The notes under the pieces: model-generated | Told to the model about the DNA's origin: nothing | Seen by the model: only the letters and a program-made list of their open reading frames with translations | The model's database searches: none | Position numbers and translations under genes: made by a program | From: Lamellibrachia satsuma | Taxonomy: Eukaryota > Annelida > Polychaeta > Sabellida > Siboglinidae | Direction of reading: 5' to 3' | DNA length: 64,000 nucleotides | Assembly (NCBI GenBank): GCA_033239005.1 | Contig: BSQZ01000094.1 | Span: 1,533,622 to 1,597,621, forward strand | Part shown: positions 49,289 through 59,762 of the stretch, one piece after another | Layout: each line of letters begins with the position of its first letter | Numbering within the stretch: the stretch's first letter is position 1

Positions 49289-49539
49289 CTACAGCGAGGT
49301 GATTGTTATATCGGCGGCTGAGCGGGATGTGGACGGCGTGGTGACGGTCGAGTCGGCCAGCAGCGACTCGGGGTCGGTGCAACTCGGCGTGGCTGGTCGG
49401 ACAGACGGTCGTCTCGCGAGCCGCACCGCTAGCGTCAAGATGCCGACCGCCAGACAGACGAACATCCCGGCCAAGAGCCCGTAGATCAACGGACGTCGTC
49501 CGGTGATGGTGTCAGTCTCGGGAGCTCGCGCTACAACTC
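49289..49539 (-). CDS. terminal exon of a collagen/EGF membrane protein: TM helix and tail
   Basis: The exon opens after TCGTTACCAG (phase 1) and ends at TAG (49289-49291), encoding 83 complete codons. It gives a short extracellular stem (VVARAPETDTITGRRP), a strong hydrophobic helix (LIYGLLAGMFVCLAVGIL), a basic stop-transfer (RLARR), and a roughly 40-residue Ser/Thr-rich tail ending ITSL. That end fits a class I PDZ ligand (T-x-L). Phase 1 matches the phase-1 end of the EGF exon at 51152-51289, so the two join in frame. Stem, helix and tail topology indicate a type I membrane protein. No homologue is recognised for the tail. Confidence 0.7.
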
Positions 49540-49574
49540 CTGGTAACGAGAAAACTCCAGTTGACACACTTGCA

Positions 49575-49678
49575 CACGGGACATGTACACAGGGCACTAT
49601 ACATGACATGTACACAGGGCAGTATACATGACACGTACACAGGGCAGTATACATGACACGTACCCAGGGCACTATATA
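49575..49678. repeat. 28-bp tandem repeat, about 4 copies
   Basis: The unit is built on CACGTACACAGGGCAGTATA followed by CATGA. It lies in the intron just upstream (transcript sense) of the terminal exon. Confidence 0.95.
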
Positions 49679-49679
49679 T

Positions 49680-49935
49680 GGGAGGATTGAAGTCAGACTC
49701 ATGATCGGCATTGACCCGCACAATGTTTACAATGTTGGACATCCACTATTTTGAGACTTACCTGATCTAATGCCTGAATTCAATTCTTTCGATCATTAGA
49801 ACAAAACTACGCATTTTTCGTTCGTTAAAACCGACTGCGGATGTTTCTTAAGCTGTTCACACATTATATATTTGGATATCAACGAACTAGAGTTGTGATA
49901 TGCCTGATCAGTTGAGGATGGAGTTTTAACCAAAG
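49680..49935 (+). repeat. interspersed repeat family R, copy
   Basis: Module 2 of the family: GGCATTGACCCGCACAATG, TTCAATTCTTTCGATCATT, GACTGCGGATGTTTC and CAGTTGAGGATGGAG. Intronic. Confidence 0.75.
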
Positions 49936-50207
49936 TAATTTGATATCTAACAAATTAGCATTTATTATGTATGTACGTTTCACATATTAATTACCGTTAA
50001 AAAAATCATATATGTTTTACAGACTTGTTAGCAAGTTACAAACTGGGAAGTCAGGTAAAGTCTCAAGTCATTGAAAAATCAAATCAAGTTTAGAGAGAAT
50101 GACTCCCAGTCCACATCAAGTCTCAGTTCACCAGGGTTCACCAGGGTTCACCAATCGTCATGATTTGTGTGGTTCGTCTGCGGTATTTTTAGCGGAATAT
50201 TTAGGCT

Positions 50208-50626
50208 GACGCTGCCCTGCCACAACATTAACCAATGGTAATGACGCTGCCCTGCCACAACATTAACCAATGGTAATGACGCTGCCCTGCCACAACATTA
50301 ACCAATGGTAATGACGCTGCCCTGCCACAACAGTAACCAATGGTAATGACGCTGCCCTGCCACAACAATAACCAATGGTAATGACGCTGCCCTGCCACAA
50401 CATTAACCAATGGTAAGGACGCTGCCCTGCCACAACATTAACCAATAGTAACGACGCTGCCCTGCCACAACATTAACCAATGGTAATGACGCTGCCCTGC
50501 CACAACATTAACCAATGGTAATGACGCTGCCCTGCCACAACATTAACCAATGGTAATGCCGCTGCCCTGCCACAACATTAACCAATGGTAGCGACGCTGC
50601 CCTGCCACAACATTAACCAATGGTAA
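50208..50626. repeat. 35-bp tandem repeat, 12 copies
   Basis: The unit joins GACGCTGCCCTGCCACAACA and TTAACCAATGGTAAT, and is highly homogeneous. It interrupts an ACTTGACTTG-type element whose halves lie at about 50030-50150 and 50700-50820. Intronic. Confidence 0.97.
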
Positions 50627-51151
50627 TAATAATATACTTAATAATGACTATATTCGGTGCGGCCTGTCACCAAAAACATGGTCTCGTTTTGTGTACATCT
50701 CGAGCCATCAGACTTGTTGGCAAGTCACAAATTGAAGTCAAATCAAGTCTCAAGTCAATGACCTTCAAGTCATATCTTGAGTCATCTATTTGAATTCCAA
50801 GTCAAGTCGCAAGTCATGAAAATGTGCTCTTGCAAAATACCTGTATATGAGATGCCCCTCAATGTTTATCCATGTTGGCACGAATTACGGCGCACACATG
50901 TCTAGTCGCCAAACAATCCCAAATATCCTTCCGCTTATTAAAATCATCTCAAAATCAACCATTTTACTCTCAACAGCGCAGTGTTGTATATCTTCTACCA
51001 GTAAACCTGGCAATGTCCCTGTTCAAATGCACTTATGTCAGATCAAAAGAATTTTTTTAATTTCCTATGTCCAAATGTACTATGCCCTACATTCACATGT
51101 GACAAATCAGGAAGTCTAACTGAGGCATGACTTCTACGAGGGACACGTTAC

Positions 51152-51289
51152 CGCCACTGCTGGGCTGGTCGGTGTCCGCAGCAAACAGTCCGAAGTTAAC
51201 CCCGAAGCAGTGGTAGCTGCCGTAGGTGTTGAGACAGAGGATGTCGGGCAGGGTGCCACCACACAACCCCCGGGTACACTCGTCGATGT
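51152..51289 (-). CDS. EGF-like exon 3 (incomplete cysteine set)
   Basis: A 138-bp phase 1-1 exon: 3' splice site GTGTTGCAG before 51289, donor GTAACG after 51152. It encodes DIDEC...GLC...DILCLNTYGSYHC, the Ca-binding EGF signature (D-I-D-E-C and C-x-N-x(4)-Y-x-C). The usual fifth cysteine is Gly (HCFG) and the sixth is missing before the exon ends in DTDQPSSGG. It immediately precedes the transmembrane exon in transcript order. A 51-bp array abuts its 5' boundary, in frame. Confidence 0.7.
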
Positions 51290-51665
51290 CTGCAACACGA
51301 CATTTACTGGAGAAATCGCACAAACAACCAACACTACAGGCAGCGACACGACATTTACTGGAGAAATCGCACGAACAACCAACACTACAAGCAGCGACAC
51401 GACATTTACTGGAGAAATCGCACAAACAAAAAACGCTACAAGCAGCGACACGACATTTACTGGATAAATCGCACAAACAACCAACACTACAAGCAGCAAC
51501 ACGACATTTACTGGAGAAATCGCACAAACAAAAAACGCTACAAGCAGCGACACGACATTTACTGGAGAAATCGCACAAACAAAAACGCTACAAGCAGCGA
51601 CACGACATTTACTGAAGAAATCGCACAAATAACCAACACTACAAGCAGCGACACGACACAGCAGA
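51290..51665 (-). repeat. 51-bp tandem array abutting EGF exon 3
   Basis: About seven copies. In minus orientation the unit has TTTGTGCGATTTCTCCAG, TAAATGTCGTG and TCGCTGCTTGTAG. The array ends exactly at the exon's splice acceptor. Because 51 is divisible by 3, it is open in the exon's frame for about 270 bp, reading VAACSVGCLCDFSSKCR per unit. It is called intronic by default, but an extended exon is possible. Confidence 0.9.
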
Positions 51666-51744
51666 AACATTAATACTGCTACTTTAAAAGTACGAAGTCC
51701 ATGATGATAACATGACTTTCCAATAAAAATTATTATTATCGTAA

Positions 51745-51965
51745 AATCATGTCAAACAACATAAGCGTGAAGTCGGTGAGTTTTCCATTTTCACTTCAGG
51801 TAACTTAACAGTTTGTCTGACGATTTCACCAAAACTACATAAAGCAAGTTTCACAAATGCTAGCATAGCATGTCATAATGGATACAAAGTAGGTTTGAAT
51901 TTTTGCAAAATTAATTTGAAATATGACGAGCAAAAAAATCAAATTGAGGAGGTACCTTAAATTGA
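51745..51965 (-). repeat. interspersed repeat family R, module 1, inverted
   Basis: Minus-strand match to 27695-27930: CAAATTAATTTTGCAAAAAT, AAACCTACTTTGTATCCA, GTTTTGGTGAAATC, CTGAAGTGAAAATGG. Confidence 0.7.
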
Positions 51966-52043
51966 ACACACAGTGGTCAAACTATATGACACTATTTATC
52001 CATATTTCAACAGGATACGATTTTACAAAACAAACGTATTTAC

Positions 52044-52163
52044 CTGTGCACAGCGAAGTCTGTTGGTCATAGTTGAAGCCGGCGAAGCAGCTACAAAGGA
52101 AGCTACCAACGGTGTTCGTGCAGTTTTGCTCGCATGGCAAATACTCTGTGCACTCGTCTATAT
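52044..52163 (-). CDS. calcium-binding EGF exon 2
   Basis: A 120-bp phase 1-1 exon: 3' splice site TATGTTGCAG before 52163, donor ACAG/GTAAAT after 52044. It encodes a complete cbEGF module, DIDECTEYLPCEQNC then TNTVGSFLCSCFAGF and YDQQTSLCTG, with six cysteines and the Asp/Asn hydroxylation consensus C-x-N-x(4)-F-x-C-x-C. The DIDE start and that Asn imply Ca2+ binding. Its 5' boundary is the last unit of an 18-copy 33-bp array, each copy repeating the splice acceptor and the first codons. Confidence 0.85.
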
Positions 52164-52738
52164 CTGCAACATACAACTGTGTGCACTCGTCTATATCTGC
52201 AACATACAACTGTGTGCACTCGTCTATATCTGCAACATACAACTGTGTGCACTCGTCTATATCTGCAACATACAACTGTGCGCACTCGTCTATATCTGCA
52301 ACATACAACTGTGTGCACTCGTCTGTATATGCAACATACAACTGTGCGCACTTGTCTATATCTGCAACATACAACTGTGTGCACTCGTCTATATCTGCAA
52401 CATACAACTGTGTGCACTCGTCTATATCTGCAACATACAACTGTGCGCACTCGTCTGTATCTGCAACATACAACTGTGTGCACTCGTCTATATCTGCAAC
52501 ATACAACTGTGTGCACTCGTCTATATCTGCAACATACAACTGTGTGCACTCGTCTGTATCTGCAACATGCAACTCTGTACACTCGTCTGTATCTGCAACA
52601 TACAACTATGTACACTCGTCTGGATATGCAACATACAACAATGTACACTCGTCTACATCTGGAACACACAACTCTGTGCACTAGTCAACATCTGCAGCAT
52701 AAAACTCTGTGCACTCGTTTATATCTACAACATACGGA
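52145..52738 (-). repeat. 33-bp array of an intron/exon junction, about 18 copies
   Basis: The minus-strand unit is GTATGTTGCAG followed by ATATAGACGAGTGCACACAG and TT: the 3' splice site plus the first codons (DIDECT) of EGF exon 2. Most copies keep the TTGCAG, and about 13 copies upstream of the true exon are open in its frame (DIDECTQLYVA, 11 aa). The final copy is the real exon start. Confidence 0.92.
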
Positions 52739-52800
52739 ATACGTTACTGATGATGACATGCCTCAGAAAACAATGGTTGCCTAACATCAACTGAGCAGGC

Positions 52801-53148
52801 AACATGGTCCGCTGATCGCTCGACATGGTCCGCTGATCGCTCGACATGGTCCGCTGATTGCTCGACATGGTCCGCTGATCGCTCGACATGATCCGGCGAT
52901 CTTGCGAAATGTTCCGTTGATCTTGTTCCACTGATGTTGCGAAATGTTCCTCTGAGCATGAAACATGTTCTGCTGATCGTGCACCATGTTCTGCTGATCG
53001 TGCACCATGTTCCGCTGATCGTGCAACGTGTTCCGCTGATCGTGCAACGTGTTCCGCTGATCGTGCAACGTGTTCCGCTGATCGTGCAACGTGTTCCACT
53101 GAGCATGCAACATGTTCTGCTGATCGTGCAACATATTCCGACTGGCAT
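52801..53148 (-). repeat. 21-bp tandem array, about 16 copies
   Basis: Units in plus orientation are CATGGTCCGCTGATCGCTCGA, grading into CGTGTTCCGCTGATCGTGCAA. It lies in the intron between EGF exons 1 and 2. The length is divisible by three, so several frames are open (EHVARSA). Confidence 0.93.
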
Positions 53149-53362
53149 TCTATTGCATAGTTTATATCTATCTGCACATATAAGTTTGGTTCAAAGATCA
53201 ACTCAATTTGACATCATGTACATTAATGCCAGGTGTATTGGTAATGTATAATGAATGAATAATTGAATATAGTGGAAATATTAAACTTTCAAAATAAGTT
53301 CAGATAAACGGAGTTGGAGATTTGACGTACAAAGAAAGTCGCAACCTTAACAAACAACATAC

Positions 53363-53485
53363 CTATACAGTCGAAGCCGTTGTCATGGAGACGGTAGCCA
53401 CGGCGACAGCGACACATGTAGCTACCGAGCGTGTTGACACAGACGTGAGCGCACTTGTTAATTCCGGTGACGCATTCGTCCGTGT
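53363..53485 (-). CDS. calcium-binding EGF exon 1
   Basis: A 123-bp phase 1-1 exon: 3' splice site CCGCTGTAG before 53485, donor ATAG/GTATGT after 53363. It encodes [16 protein letters not shown], then [15 protein letters not shown] and [10 protein letters not shown]. All six EGF cysteines and the C-x-N-x(4)-Y-x-C-x-C hydroxylation motif are present. It is in phase with the two EGF exons downstream in the transcript, giving a tandem cbEGF rod next to the membrane. Confidence 0.88.
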   Translation of the reverse strand, partial: TRTNASPELTSALTSVSTRSVATCVAVAVATVSMTTASTV

Positions 53486-53721
53486 CTACAGCGGACACAA
53501 ACATAATAGACCGGGTGCGTAATACAATAGGCTTGCCACGCCGGGGCAGGCGCTGCGCGGTGTTTGCAACGGATGCCTATTGCCGACCATTATAGCGTGT
53601 TATATTGACTGTTGAAAGAACTCACGTTATCACCCACTGTCAGTGTCTGTCTGAGATGCCCAGTTTCCTCCAAAAGACACCAGGTGGCAGGACGTCTAGT
53701 TGTCCATATTTCAACAGGATA

Positions 53722-53729
53722 CGCACGAA

Positions 53730-53773
<44 letters not shown>

Positions 53774-53776
53774 CCC
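53722..53776. repeat. (ACGC)n microsatellite
   Basis: About 13 copies. Intronic. Confidence 0.97.
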
Positions 53777-54404
53777 ACATACATGTACATACAGTTCATA
53801 TAGCAACATAATAAATATTGCAGTAATCCCCATCTTCCAAGGCCACCCTCTTTCTGTAAAGGAGGGGGTGGCCTCTCGTGAGGGGGAACGCCTTACATTA
53901 ATAGTTTTGTCTGTGTGTGCGGGGGGGGGGGGTCTGTTGCAACTTACCCGTTTTAAAACTATGTACAAGACTTCGCTGCTATCCAACACATAACAATGAA
54001 CGTTTGGTCATCACCTAACAGGGATGCCATTTCATCTCAGAACATGTGTCTTCTCGTTGGGATTATTTTAGCTGCGCACAATTAGTCGTGATTGGTCGGT
54101 TTAATGCTTGTGTTTCAGCAATCAGACATGAACCGTCACAGATAACCCAACATTAACATAGGTGAATGGTGTATCAGTGGCAAGTGATTCTGGCGAAAAT
54201 AATACCTTATGTCTGTTCTACATCTCGTGGCCCCAGCACCTGTGTCGTTCACCCAAAAATAGCACTGTATAATCATAGGCCTGTGTACAGAGCATGGCGA
54301 AACTTCAGACTACGGAAGGGCGCAGACCACGATTATTACGTGTACGACAATATGAAAGGTTTTTAAGAGTGTCATTCTCTAGAGTTTATGAATCCATCAC
54401 AGGT
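53777..54404. other. intronic spacer
   Basis: A G10 run lies at 53921-53931. No supported exon. Confidence 0.4.
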
Positions 54405-54600
54405 TTTTTTTTCATTTCCCTGCGTGGGATCTTTTACTTCCCCTGGCGTAGACACCAGGTAGAAGGGACCAATGGCTTTTAGTGTCTCTTCCGAAAGACA
54501 CAGGCAAAGTGGGGTGAACGAAATTGCCCAAGTTTCGAAACAGCAGCAGGTGGATTTGAACCCCGATTCCTTCGACCGACAGCCCGATGGTCCACCACAC
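54405..54600 (-). mobile_element. tRNA-derived SINE copy
   Basis: Minus-strand head with B box GGTTCAAATCC, TGTTTCGAAACTTGGGCAAT, TTCGTTCACCCCACTTTGCC, TGTCTTTCGGAAGAGACAC, GGTCCCTTCTACCTGGTG, and AGTAAAAGATCCCACGCAGG. This is the best-preserved long-tail copy in the window. Its head continues into an 18-bp array. Confidence 0.8.
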
Positions 54601-54722
54601 GAATACCGCGTCTCACACGAACACTGCGCCTCACACGAACACACCGCGCCTCACACGAACACCGCGTCTCAAACGAACACCGCGTCTCAAACGAACACCG
54701 CGCCTCACACGAACACCAAGCC
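54598..54722. repeat. 18-bp tandem repeat at the SINE head
   Basis: CACGAACACCGCGCCTCA units with T/C and A/C variants, about 7 copies, starting exactly at the tRNA-like 5' end of the adjacent SINE. Confidence 0.93.
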
Positions 54723-55477
54723 TCCTTGCTGAATACTGCTACCTCGTGTAGCAAATGCGCCACTGACAGCGGCTAACTTGCGGATGGCAGTACTTCTTGC
54801 AATGTTCCACGTTTGTATGTTAGAAATGTCCTCATCTGGCCTGGGGTTTCGACTGTACGAGGTTACCCCCCAGTCCGTTGAGCCATCGCCCCAGTTCCGA
54901 GCCGGCGCTCACACAGAAGACACTTAACACTAAACCTTATGTGACCCCGTTTTCGGAGTTCGCTGCTTTGCCATGCAATTCTACAATGACAGGGGATCGT
55001 TAAAAGGTCATTAGCTGGCAGCCCTTCTATCATCTGACAACGTCATACCACCAACACGATAAACTTAATAGTATGGGCGGTATGTCCAAGCATAAGGTTA
55101 GCAACCCATAGAAATATTCAAATTGCCTTGTGTTGTTTGTTCGTCGGAGAGACGGCGACAGGTCAGTTGTCATATCATATATCATATATCCTGTGACGAA
55201 CAAAATAAAGTAAAGAGCAAGGCCGTTGACTGTAGCTTGGATTTCTTCCATACAGTTCTGATAACTTTCTGGCAGTTTCTGATACTGTTCTAAAGTTCTC
55301 TATAAACGTTCCGATACGATATACTTATTGATGAGGTAGGTAAGCCTAACTGTCTGAAGAACAAAGCCCAGTCAGGCCATGTTCGTGCCCTCTGTGTGCT
55401 CTGAAGGATTTCCGTCCAGCCGTAAGACAGTGTTAGTATACAGAAGGATATTGACTTCTATCGAACATTACTCTACA
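54723..55477. other. intronic spacer
   Basis: A 73-codon minus ORF (55030-55251) has no motif or splice support. Confidence 0.35.
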
Positions 55478-55625
55478 TCAGACCTGGGGCCGAAGTACTC
55501 GGTACTCGAGTACATTTTTGAAATACTCGTACTCGTTGAAATTATGGTCAAGTACTCGTACTCGTGTTCAGTGTACTCAGATTTTATAAGTACATTACGA
55601 GTACATCAGAGTACTTTTTCAGTAT
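55478..55625. repeat. GTACTCG-rich element
   Basis: Begins CAGACCTGGGGCC and contains many GTACTCG/CGAGTAC motifs (CGGTACTCGAGTAC). It resembles the end of a hAT-like DNA transposon. The other end was not found. Confidence 0.45.
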
Positions 55626-56868
55626 GATATTGTGAAGATTATTCAATTTCTTATTATCAAATCATTAACAACTAAAAAAAAATTCAAAAAGTATGGTAGC
55701 AAATTGTATTACCCACATATGAATCAAATGAACACAAATTTGAATTTTCTTGCATGCATCTCAGCGGAGTTATAATATGTTTTCTAATACGTGATAATTA
55801 AAAACACTTCTATTACGTCAATTCTATTGCAACAACCATGCTATTAATTGCTATGCATGATTTGTAATAATAATTATTGTTACATTTAGTAGATGTGGTT
55901 TCATTTTACTTGGTATTGATGAGTTTTCACAAATTCACACCGTGGATCACTTTTCTGCACATTGAATGTACTGAAGCCACAAAGGCTTCACTTCAAGAGG
56001 CAGCATCTTTTAATTATTTTCCCAGTCAGAAACCCCTAGTTCATATCCATAGTTGTACTAGTTACCAGTCCAGGCCATAATCATTGTATTTGTTTAATTA
56101 AGCCAGGAAGTCCAGTAAGCCCATAATGAAAGGGTCATTCACCAGTTAGCCATAAAATGCCTTTGTTGCTCTCACAAGTGACAGTGCTAAGTATTGGTAA
56201 CTCAGTCTTCTTCTGAACGAGTTTGGTGACTCATGTCAGACAGCCTGCACCAGTATTGTCTGGTGCCTATTTGTAGAAGAAGCTTCACGTAAAAGCTGCA
56301 TGCAGAAGAACGGTAGTAGAGTAGTTGTAGTATAGATGTTGTAATGTGTATGGACTTCGACTAATAAAGCCACATTGTGGTCGAACCTGAGATGTTCTGG
56401 TAAAACAATGCGAGTTGTTCGTTGCGAGTACTGACGGACCTGAACGAAGTAGGGACAACGTTTTGACGTGAAACGATAGCTTGTCCAATATGACTTTTAA
56501 CTCTAGCACTTACACAGTGTGCGTAATAGTCGCAGTCATGAGTGCTCGCATTACGTGCGCGGCGAAAGCTGTGGGATACTATCCAGAAATCTGGACTTCC
56601 GCAAGACTGAAGAAGAAAATATACCAACGCCTGGTACACAAGAACGCGTTTATCAGATGGCACTATGCAGCTTATAAAATACTTCATTTCAAACGACCAC
56701 TTCTTTTCCTTGCGTACTCTAGAACTCGATACCAGGCAACATCTTCTGAGATTTTTTAATGTCGCGATTATTCTTTTGCACACATTTTTATTAATTACCT
56801 CATAACGGTGTTGTTTAAAAACCCCTTCCAAGGAATACATTACAAATACACTCAAATCTGCTCAAGCG
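55626..56868. other. intronic spacer
   Basis: A 164-codon minus ORF (56361-56855) shows no domain and no repeat-protein similarity I recognise. Confidence 0.35.
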
Positions 56869-56970
56869 ACCACCTGCGTCAAGAGACGACCTGCATCAAG
56901 ATACGACCTGCGTCAAGAGACGACCTGCGTCAAGAGACGACCTGCGTCAAGAGACGACCTGCGTCAAGAG
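56869..56970 (+). repeat. 17-bp tandem repeat, about 6 copies
   Basis: ACCTGCGTCAAGAGACG units. Confidence 0.95.
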
Positions 56971-57088
56971 ACGACCTGCGACATACGTACTGGCCTAGTG
57001 CGACATACGTACTGGCCTAGTGCGACATACGTACTGGCCTAGTGCGACATACGTACTGGCCTAGTGCGACATACGTACTGGCCTAGTG
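56971..57088 (+). repeat. 22-bp tandem repeat, about 5 copies
   Basis: TGCGACATACGTACTGGCCT followed by AG. It follows the 17-bp array directly. A diverged duplication (ATCTTGGGTT...ACAATCTCTTCCAT) then occurs at about 57080-57165 and 57235-57315. Confidence 0.95.
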
Positions 57089-57319
57089 CGGGATATCTTG
57101 GGTTCCATTTACAATCTCTTCCATTATGTCATTTCGTTATCGCTTTAAAATGTGCTGTAGTCTCAACCATTATAATTATCTCAGTTCCGATTCATGACGG
57201 AACTCTTTCATGTACAGTATCGTGACATCGTACTGTGCAGAGTGTGAGATCTTGGGTTTCACAATCTCTTCCATCAGATCGTTTTGTTATCGCTTCAACA
57301 ATGTGCTGCAGTGTCAAAC

Positions 57320-57994
57320 CGAATTTGCCAAAAGATGCCAAGATTTGAACTGCAACGTCGCCACCAGGGGTTTCTGCCTACATCAATATTCCGAACCTCT
57401 GGCAGCTCGACCTGTTGAAACACTGCTTTTTTCAGTTGCTGTTTTAACCAATAATATTATATACCGCTGAAAATTTTGGAAGTCGCTTATGGGAACTTTA
57501 AGTCTGAAAGACTGACAGATAGTCAGATGGATTTGTATATTCTGATGTGAAATTAAGTGCTGGACTTGATATAATATAAGTTAACTATTACAATTGTCAC
57601 CGAAACATAACCCTATTATAGCAACAATGCCTCAGTAAACAAAACAGTATGTAACGTTAACAATAATAGATTATAATGAATATTATAATGAATATACTAG
57701 TATTAATAATAACACATGTAGTTAGCGGTAACAGTAGTAGGCGCCTGCAATAGAATCCGTCTGCCGGCAGAACCTGAATTAACTGAATATGGGTTCAAAA
57801 CTGAAGGAATCTGGATAGCGCTTGAAAGTGGCGTTTTGTTCAATATCATCGCCTTAAGAATTTAGTTGTACAGGAAACAGCGAACACCGAGACAGTATAA
57901 TAACAGCATCCTTCCAAACTACGGTTTTTGTTGGATTTGCTGTCTGTAGATAGACTGAGACAGCAAGACAGACTTTCCAAGAAGAAGGAGCTCG
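57320..57994. other. intronic spacer
   Basis: Nothing supported. Confidence 0.35.
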
Positions 57995-58975
57995 GGAAGT
58001 AGGGGTGGATAGGCCATACTCTCAGGAAGTGGAACTGGATAGGCCATACTCTCAGGAATTGGCCCTGGATAGGCCATACTCTCAGGAAGTGGACTTGGAT
58101 GGGTCATACTCTCAAAAAGTGGAGCTAGATGTGCTGTACTCTCAGGAAGTGGAGCTAGATGGGCCATACTCTCAGGAAGTGGAGTTAGATGGGCCATACT
58201 CTCAGGAAGTGGAGTTAGATGGGCCATACTCTCAGGAAGTGGAGTTAGATGGGCCATACTCTCAGGAAGTGGAGCTAGATAGTGGCCATACTCTCAGGAA
58301 GTAGAGCTGGATACGTCAAACTCTCGGGAAGTGGACCTGGATAGGTTATACTTTCAGAAGTGGAGCGGGATATGTCATATTCTCAGGAATTAGTGCTGGA
58401 TAGGCCATACTCTCAGGAAGTGGAGCTGGTTAGGCCATACTCTCAAAAAGTGGAGCTGGATGGGCCATACTTTCAGGATGTGGAGCTAGATAGGAAGTGG
58501 ACATGGATAGGCCATACTCTCAGGAAGTGGACATGGATAGGCCATGCTCTAAGGAAGTGGACTTGGATAGGCCATGCTCTCGAAAAGTGGAGCTGGATGG
58601 GCTATACTCTCAGGAAGTGGAGCTAGATGGGCCATACTCTCAGGAAGTAGAGCTGGATAAGCCATACTCTCGGGAAGTGGACCTGGATAGGTTATACTTT
58701 CAGAAGTGGAGCGGGATATGTCATATTCTCAGGAATTAGTGCTGGATAGGCCATACTCTCAGAAAGTGGAGCTGGTTAAGCCATACTCTCAAAAAGTGGA
58801 GCTGGGTAGGCCGTACTCTCAGGAAGTGGACCTGGATAGGCCATACTCTCAGATAGTGGACCTGGATAGGTCATACTCTCAGGAAGTGGACCTGGATGGG
58901 CCATGCTTTCAAGAAGTGGACCTTGATAGGTCATACTCTCTGGAAGTGGACCTGGATGGGCCATGCTCCCAGGGA
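57995..58975 (+). repeat. 30-bp minisatellite, about 32 copies
   Basis: The unit joins TACTCTCAGGAAGTGGACCT and GGATAGGCCA, with many single-base variants. One block (about 58320-58395) is repeated at about 58675-58750, showing higher-order duplication. Ten-residue ORF repeats arise because 30 is divisible by 3. Confidence 0.97.
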
Positions 58976-59109
58976 GCCAACACAACACATGACGAGACAG
59001 GCTCTTACATGGAACCCTCAGGGTAAATAGAAAGCCAGAGAAACACCTGACGTAGAGAATTGGAATCAGAGTTGGCGAAAGAAAGATATAGGTGGAAACA
59101 GCTAGAAAC

Positions 59110-59762
59110 GCAAGTCAAAAACCGTGTCCGGTGGAAAGGAGTCGATAATGCCCTGTGTTCCGCCAGTGGGTGAGAAGGAGTCGTTAATGCCCTATGTTCC
59201 GCCATGGGGTGAAAAGGAGTCGTTAATGCCCTATGTTCCGCCATGGGGTGAAAAGGAGTCGTTAATGCCCTATGTTCCGCCAGGGGTGAAAAGGAGTCGG
59301 TAATGCCCTATGTTCCGCCAGGGGGTGAAAAGGAGTCGTTAATGCCCTATGTTCCGCCAGGGGGTGAAAAGGAGTCGTTAATGCCCTATGTTCCGCCAGG
59401 GGTGAAAAGGAGTCGTTAATGCCCTATGTTCCTCCAGGGGGTGTAAAGGAGTCGTTAATGCCCTATGTTCCGCCAGGTGGTGAAAAGGAGTCGTTAATGC
59501 CCTATGTTCCGCCAGGGGGTGAAAAGGAGTCGTGAATGTCCTATGTACCGCCAGGGGGTGAAAAGGAGTCGTTAATGCCCTATGTTCCGCCAGGGGGTAA
59601 AAAGGAGTCGTTAATGCCCTATGTTCCGCCAGGGGGTAAAAAGGAGTCGTTAATGCCCTATATTCCGCCAGGTAGTGAAAAGGAGTCGTGAATACCCTAT
59701 GTTCCGCCAGGGGGTGAAAAGGAGTCGTTAATGCCCTATGTTCCGCCAGGGGGTGAAAAGGC
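59110..59762. repeat. 39-bp minisatellite, about 16 copies
   Basis: The unit joins GTGAAAAGGAGTCGTTAATG and CCCTATGTTCCGCCAGGGG, with 38-40 bp length variants. The repeated PLAEHRALTTPFH ORF on the minus strand is an artefact. Confidence 0.97.

Noticed and set aside
56361..56855. 164-codon minus-strand ORF
   Set aside because: No start context, motif, splice site or repeat-protein similarity; probably chance.
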